A stretch of DNA of 22,477 nucleotides. It comes from DATLBY01 sp035526665. GTDB lineage: Bacteria > Acidobacteriota > Terriglobia > Bryobacterales > Bryobacteraceae. The position numbers and the translations under genes are program-made. The stretch lies in contig DATLBY010000137.1 in the NCBI GenBank assembly GCA_035526665.1, positions 1 through 22,477 of the forward strand, in the 5' to 3' direction. The notes below the pieces were generated by a model. The model did not search any database. It had not been told where the DNA came from and worked only from the letters and a program-made list of their open reading frames with translations. Positions 21,046 to 22,477 of the stretch are shown here, piece after piece. Every line of letters starts with the position of its first letter. Within the stretch, counting starts at the first letter, position 1.

Positions 21046-22477
21046 TTAGTTCTGCGAGGCTCCGTCGGCAGGAATGGCCTGAACCTGCACGGTCTCACTA
21101 CTGCCGTCCTTGATCGTGATCTTTTTACCCTGTGATTCGTAGCGTGCGACCACGTCCGGATCCTGGTAAGCGCCATCCTCAATGTCTTCCCAGGAGAGAA
21201 GGGTGTATTCGCCCGGAGGAATGCCGGAAAGCGTGAAGCCGCCCGTCTGGCTGGTAGCGGCGGTCTTGAACAGCCAATATTGGCTGCGGCGGGATGCGTC
21301 AGGCGCCAGCACCACAGTGACGCCGGAAAGCGGCTGCTGCTTGGCGTCCTGCACACTGCCCGTGATCTGACCCGCATTCGGCGAAAGAACGATCTCAACC
21401 GGTACCGGACCCGCGATATCAGCCCCAGTCTCCAGCGCTTCTTGATTGCCGGCCTTCACGGACTTTACGTAAGAGTTCGCGGGAAGACCAGTGATGTTGA
21501 TCCGGAACTGGCCGGCGCTGACGTTTTGTAGGGTAAACGTACCGTCGGCTGCCACGGTGGCATTGGGCGTATTCATGGTTAACCCGTCCATGCCGTCCAG
21601 CAAAATGCGCGCATTCGGAAATTGTGGCTTGTCCTGGCCCTCCATGCGCACAATCCCCGATAAAGTGAACGGTGGAGTCAGTACGATGGACAGTCCATCC
21701 AGGTCCTTATTGCCGACGTTAACCTGCTGATGCACACTGGCGCCGCGCCCTTCACGGCTCATTTTGTTTACCACCAGGCTGTAGGATCCAGGCCCCACTC
21801 CAGGAATATCAAAGGCACCTCCCTCGCGAATCATAGCCATGTTCCGGCCAAACGCTCCCATAATGGTGCTGCCCGCGGGCGCGAGCATCACCATGGCGTT
21901 TTGTGCCGGTGTGTTGTCGGCGCCGTCAATTACTGTGCCGCGGACGTGAACTGTTTTAATTTTGTGCAGCCGGAAATCCATGCCGCGCATCTCGCCGCCG
22001 GCAGTCACATCAATGGGCAGAGCCTGGGAGCCGTCATTCACGTTGGGGTAATAGGTGGTCACGTAGGCGTCCTCTTCCTGTTTTCGCGGAGCCCGCATCC
22101 GCAAGCCAAAATCCATTGGCCGCTGGGGAGTGACGGAGAGAATATACTTGCCCGGAGCCAGCCCCGAAAGCCGGTATTCCCCAATATCATTTGCCTGGGC
22201 CATCCCCGCCGGCGCCAATTGTCTTTTTCCGCGCAGGTAACGCTGGCTGAGAGCCTGGACGGAGGCGCGCGTCACAGGCTCCGCATCTTCATCCAGTACT
22301 TTGCCGGTGATGACTCCCTGCGGCGTCAATTTAATCAGCAGGCCTTTCATCTCCTGCCCTTCCGTGAGCGCGAGCGCCGTCCCCTGACGCGAACTGCGGC
22401 GCGCGCCATATTCCTGCCTGACATAGCCGGCGCGCTGCGCCGACAAATAATAGGTTCCAGGCTCGACATCGGCGATA
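21046..22477 (-). CDS. Carboxypeptidase-regulatory-like multi-domain protein (5' end beyond the window)
   Basis: The frame is open to the right edge and ends at 21046, giving 476 residues of the C-terminal part; the first visible residues are Ile-Ala-Asp-Val-Glu-Pro-Gly-Thr-Tyr. A TTG at 22446 lies inside a domain and is not the true start. Repeated carboxypeptidase-regulatory/CnaB-like beta-sandwiches are seen: GVITGKVLDEDAEPV, DIGEYRLSGLAPGKYILSV, VHVRGTVIDGADNTPA, GSYSLVVN, FTLSGIVRMEGQ, GTFTLQNVSAGQFRINI, ITGSVQDAKQQPLSGVTVVL, GGFTLSGIPPGEYTLLSWE. Such chains are common exported proteins of Acidobacteriota, probably in adhesion or in binding outer-surface partners; no enzyme motif is visible. 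It lies 21 nt upstream of accC on the same strand. Confidence 0.85.
   Translation of the reverse strand, partial: IADVEPGTYYLSAQRAGYVRQEYGARRSSRQGTALALTEGQEMKGLLIKLTPQGVITGKVLDEDAEPVTRASVQALSQRYLRGKRQLAPAGMAQANDIGEYRLSGLAPGKYILSVTPQRPMDFGLRMRAPRKQEEDAYVTTYYPNVNDGSQALPIDVTAGGEMRGMDFRLHKIKTVHVRGTVIDGADNTPAQNAMVMLAPAGSTIMGAFGRNMAMIREGGAFDIPGVGPGSYSLVVNKMSREGRGASVHQQVNVGNKDLDGLSIVLTPPFTLSGIVRMEGQDKPQFPNARILLDGMDGLTMNTPNATVAADGTFTLQNVSAGQFRINITGLPANSYVKSVKAGNQEALETGADIAGPVPVEIVLSPNAGQITGSVQDAKQQPLSGVTVVLAPDASRRSQYWLFKTAATSQTGGFTLSGIPPGEYTLLSWEDIEDGAYQDPDVVARYESQGKKITIKDGSSETVQVQAIPADGASQN

Noticed and set aside
1..22477. tRNA, rRNA, CRISPR array, insertion sequence, prophage or attachment site
   Set aside because: The intergenic gaps are short and show no cloverleaf, spaced repeats, terminal inverted repeats or transposase/integrase frames. 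A structured-RNA search would be needed to exclude small RNAs.

Overview
The window looks like a chromosomal segment of an Acidobacteriota bacterium, most likely a Solibacter/Bryobacter-type member. The basis is the mix of families: a roughly 1,100-residue Oar-like TonB-dependent receptor with an N-terminal carboxypeptidase-regulatory domain, a second protein made of carboxypeptidase-regulatory-like domains, a planctomycete-type c-type cytochrome domain, an exported DinB protein, exported HEAT-repeat proteins, and small stand-alone TadE/TadG sets. GC content is moderately high throughout. This assignment is inferred from gene content; no rRNA or tRNA gene was found.

Layout. Positions 1-87 hold the 3' end of an unidentified + strand gene. 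A well-formed sigma70-type promoter (141-169) precedes the Oar-like receptor (322-3606). From 9298 down to 3720 the genes lie on the minus strand: an ACS-type MFS transporter, an exported beta-propeller protein, a small exported cytochrome c, an orphan two-TM protein, a DUF3500 protein and a VapBC-type toxin-antitoxin pair. The first three are coupled by 4-nt start/stop overlaps. An exported DinB gene (9377-9886) runs rightward and converges on a second minus-strand operon, 13652 down to 9883: ECF sigma factor, zinc-finger anti-sigma factor, exported TPR/HEAT protein, exported Cys-motif/HEAT protein. All four are overlapping or 4 nt apart.

A 405-bp AT-richer intergenic region (13653-14057) with several dyads and a threefold CAGTAC repeat separates that operon from a rightward TadG-like/TadE/TadE set (14058-16062). 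Next, on the minus strand, comes an ABC-2 exporter (ATPase, permease) with an overlapping lipoprotein gene (18740 down to 16079). A periplasmic Cu-type superoxide dismutase (18918-19529) converges, 1 nt apart, on a biotin carboxylase gene. Upstream of that gene, and running off the right edge, is a protein built of carboxypeptidase-regulatory-like repeats.

How the genes may work together. Most products are predicted to be exported or in the envelope: outer-membrane uptake (receptor), solute uptake with a periplasmic redox module (MFS, propeller, cytochrome), envelope signalling (sigma/anti-sigma with exported repeat proteins), envelope pseudopilins and an ABC exporter. The most distinctive points are the sigma/anti-sigma/HEAT/HEAT cassette; the MFS-propeller-cytochrome operon with an orphan membrane protein; several starts that lack a Shine-Dalgarno but have an extended -10 box 8-9 nt upstream, which suggests leaderless mRNAs; and a SodC whose zinc loop lacks the usual first histidine. 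I did not find a defence island, CRISPR array, transposon or prophage.
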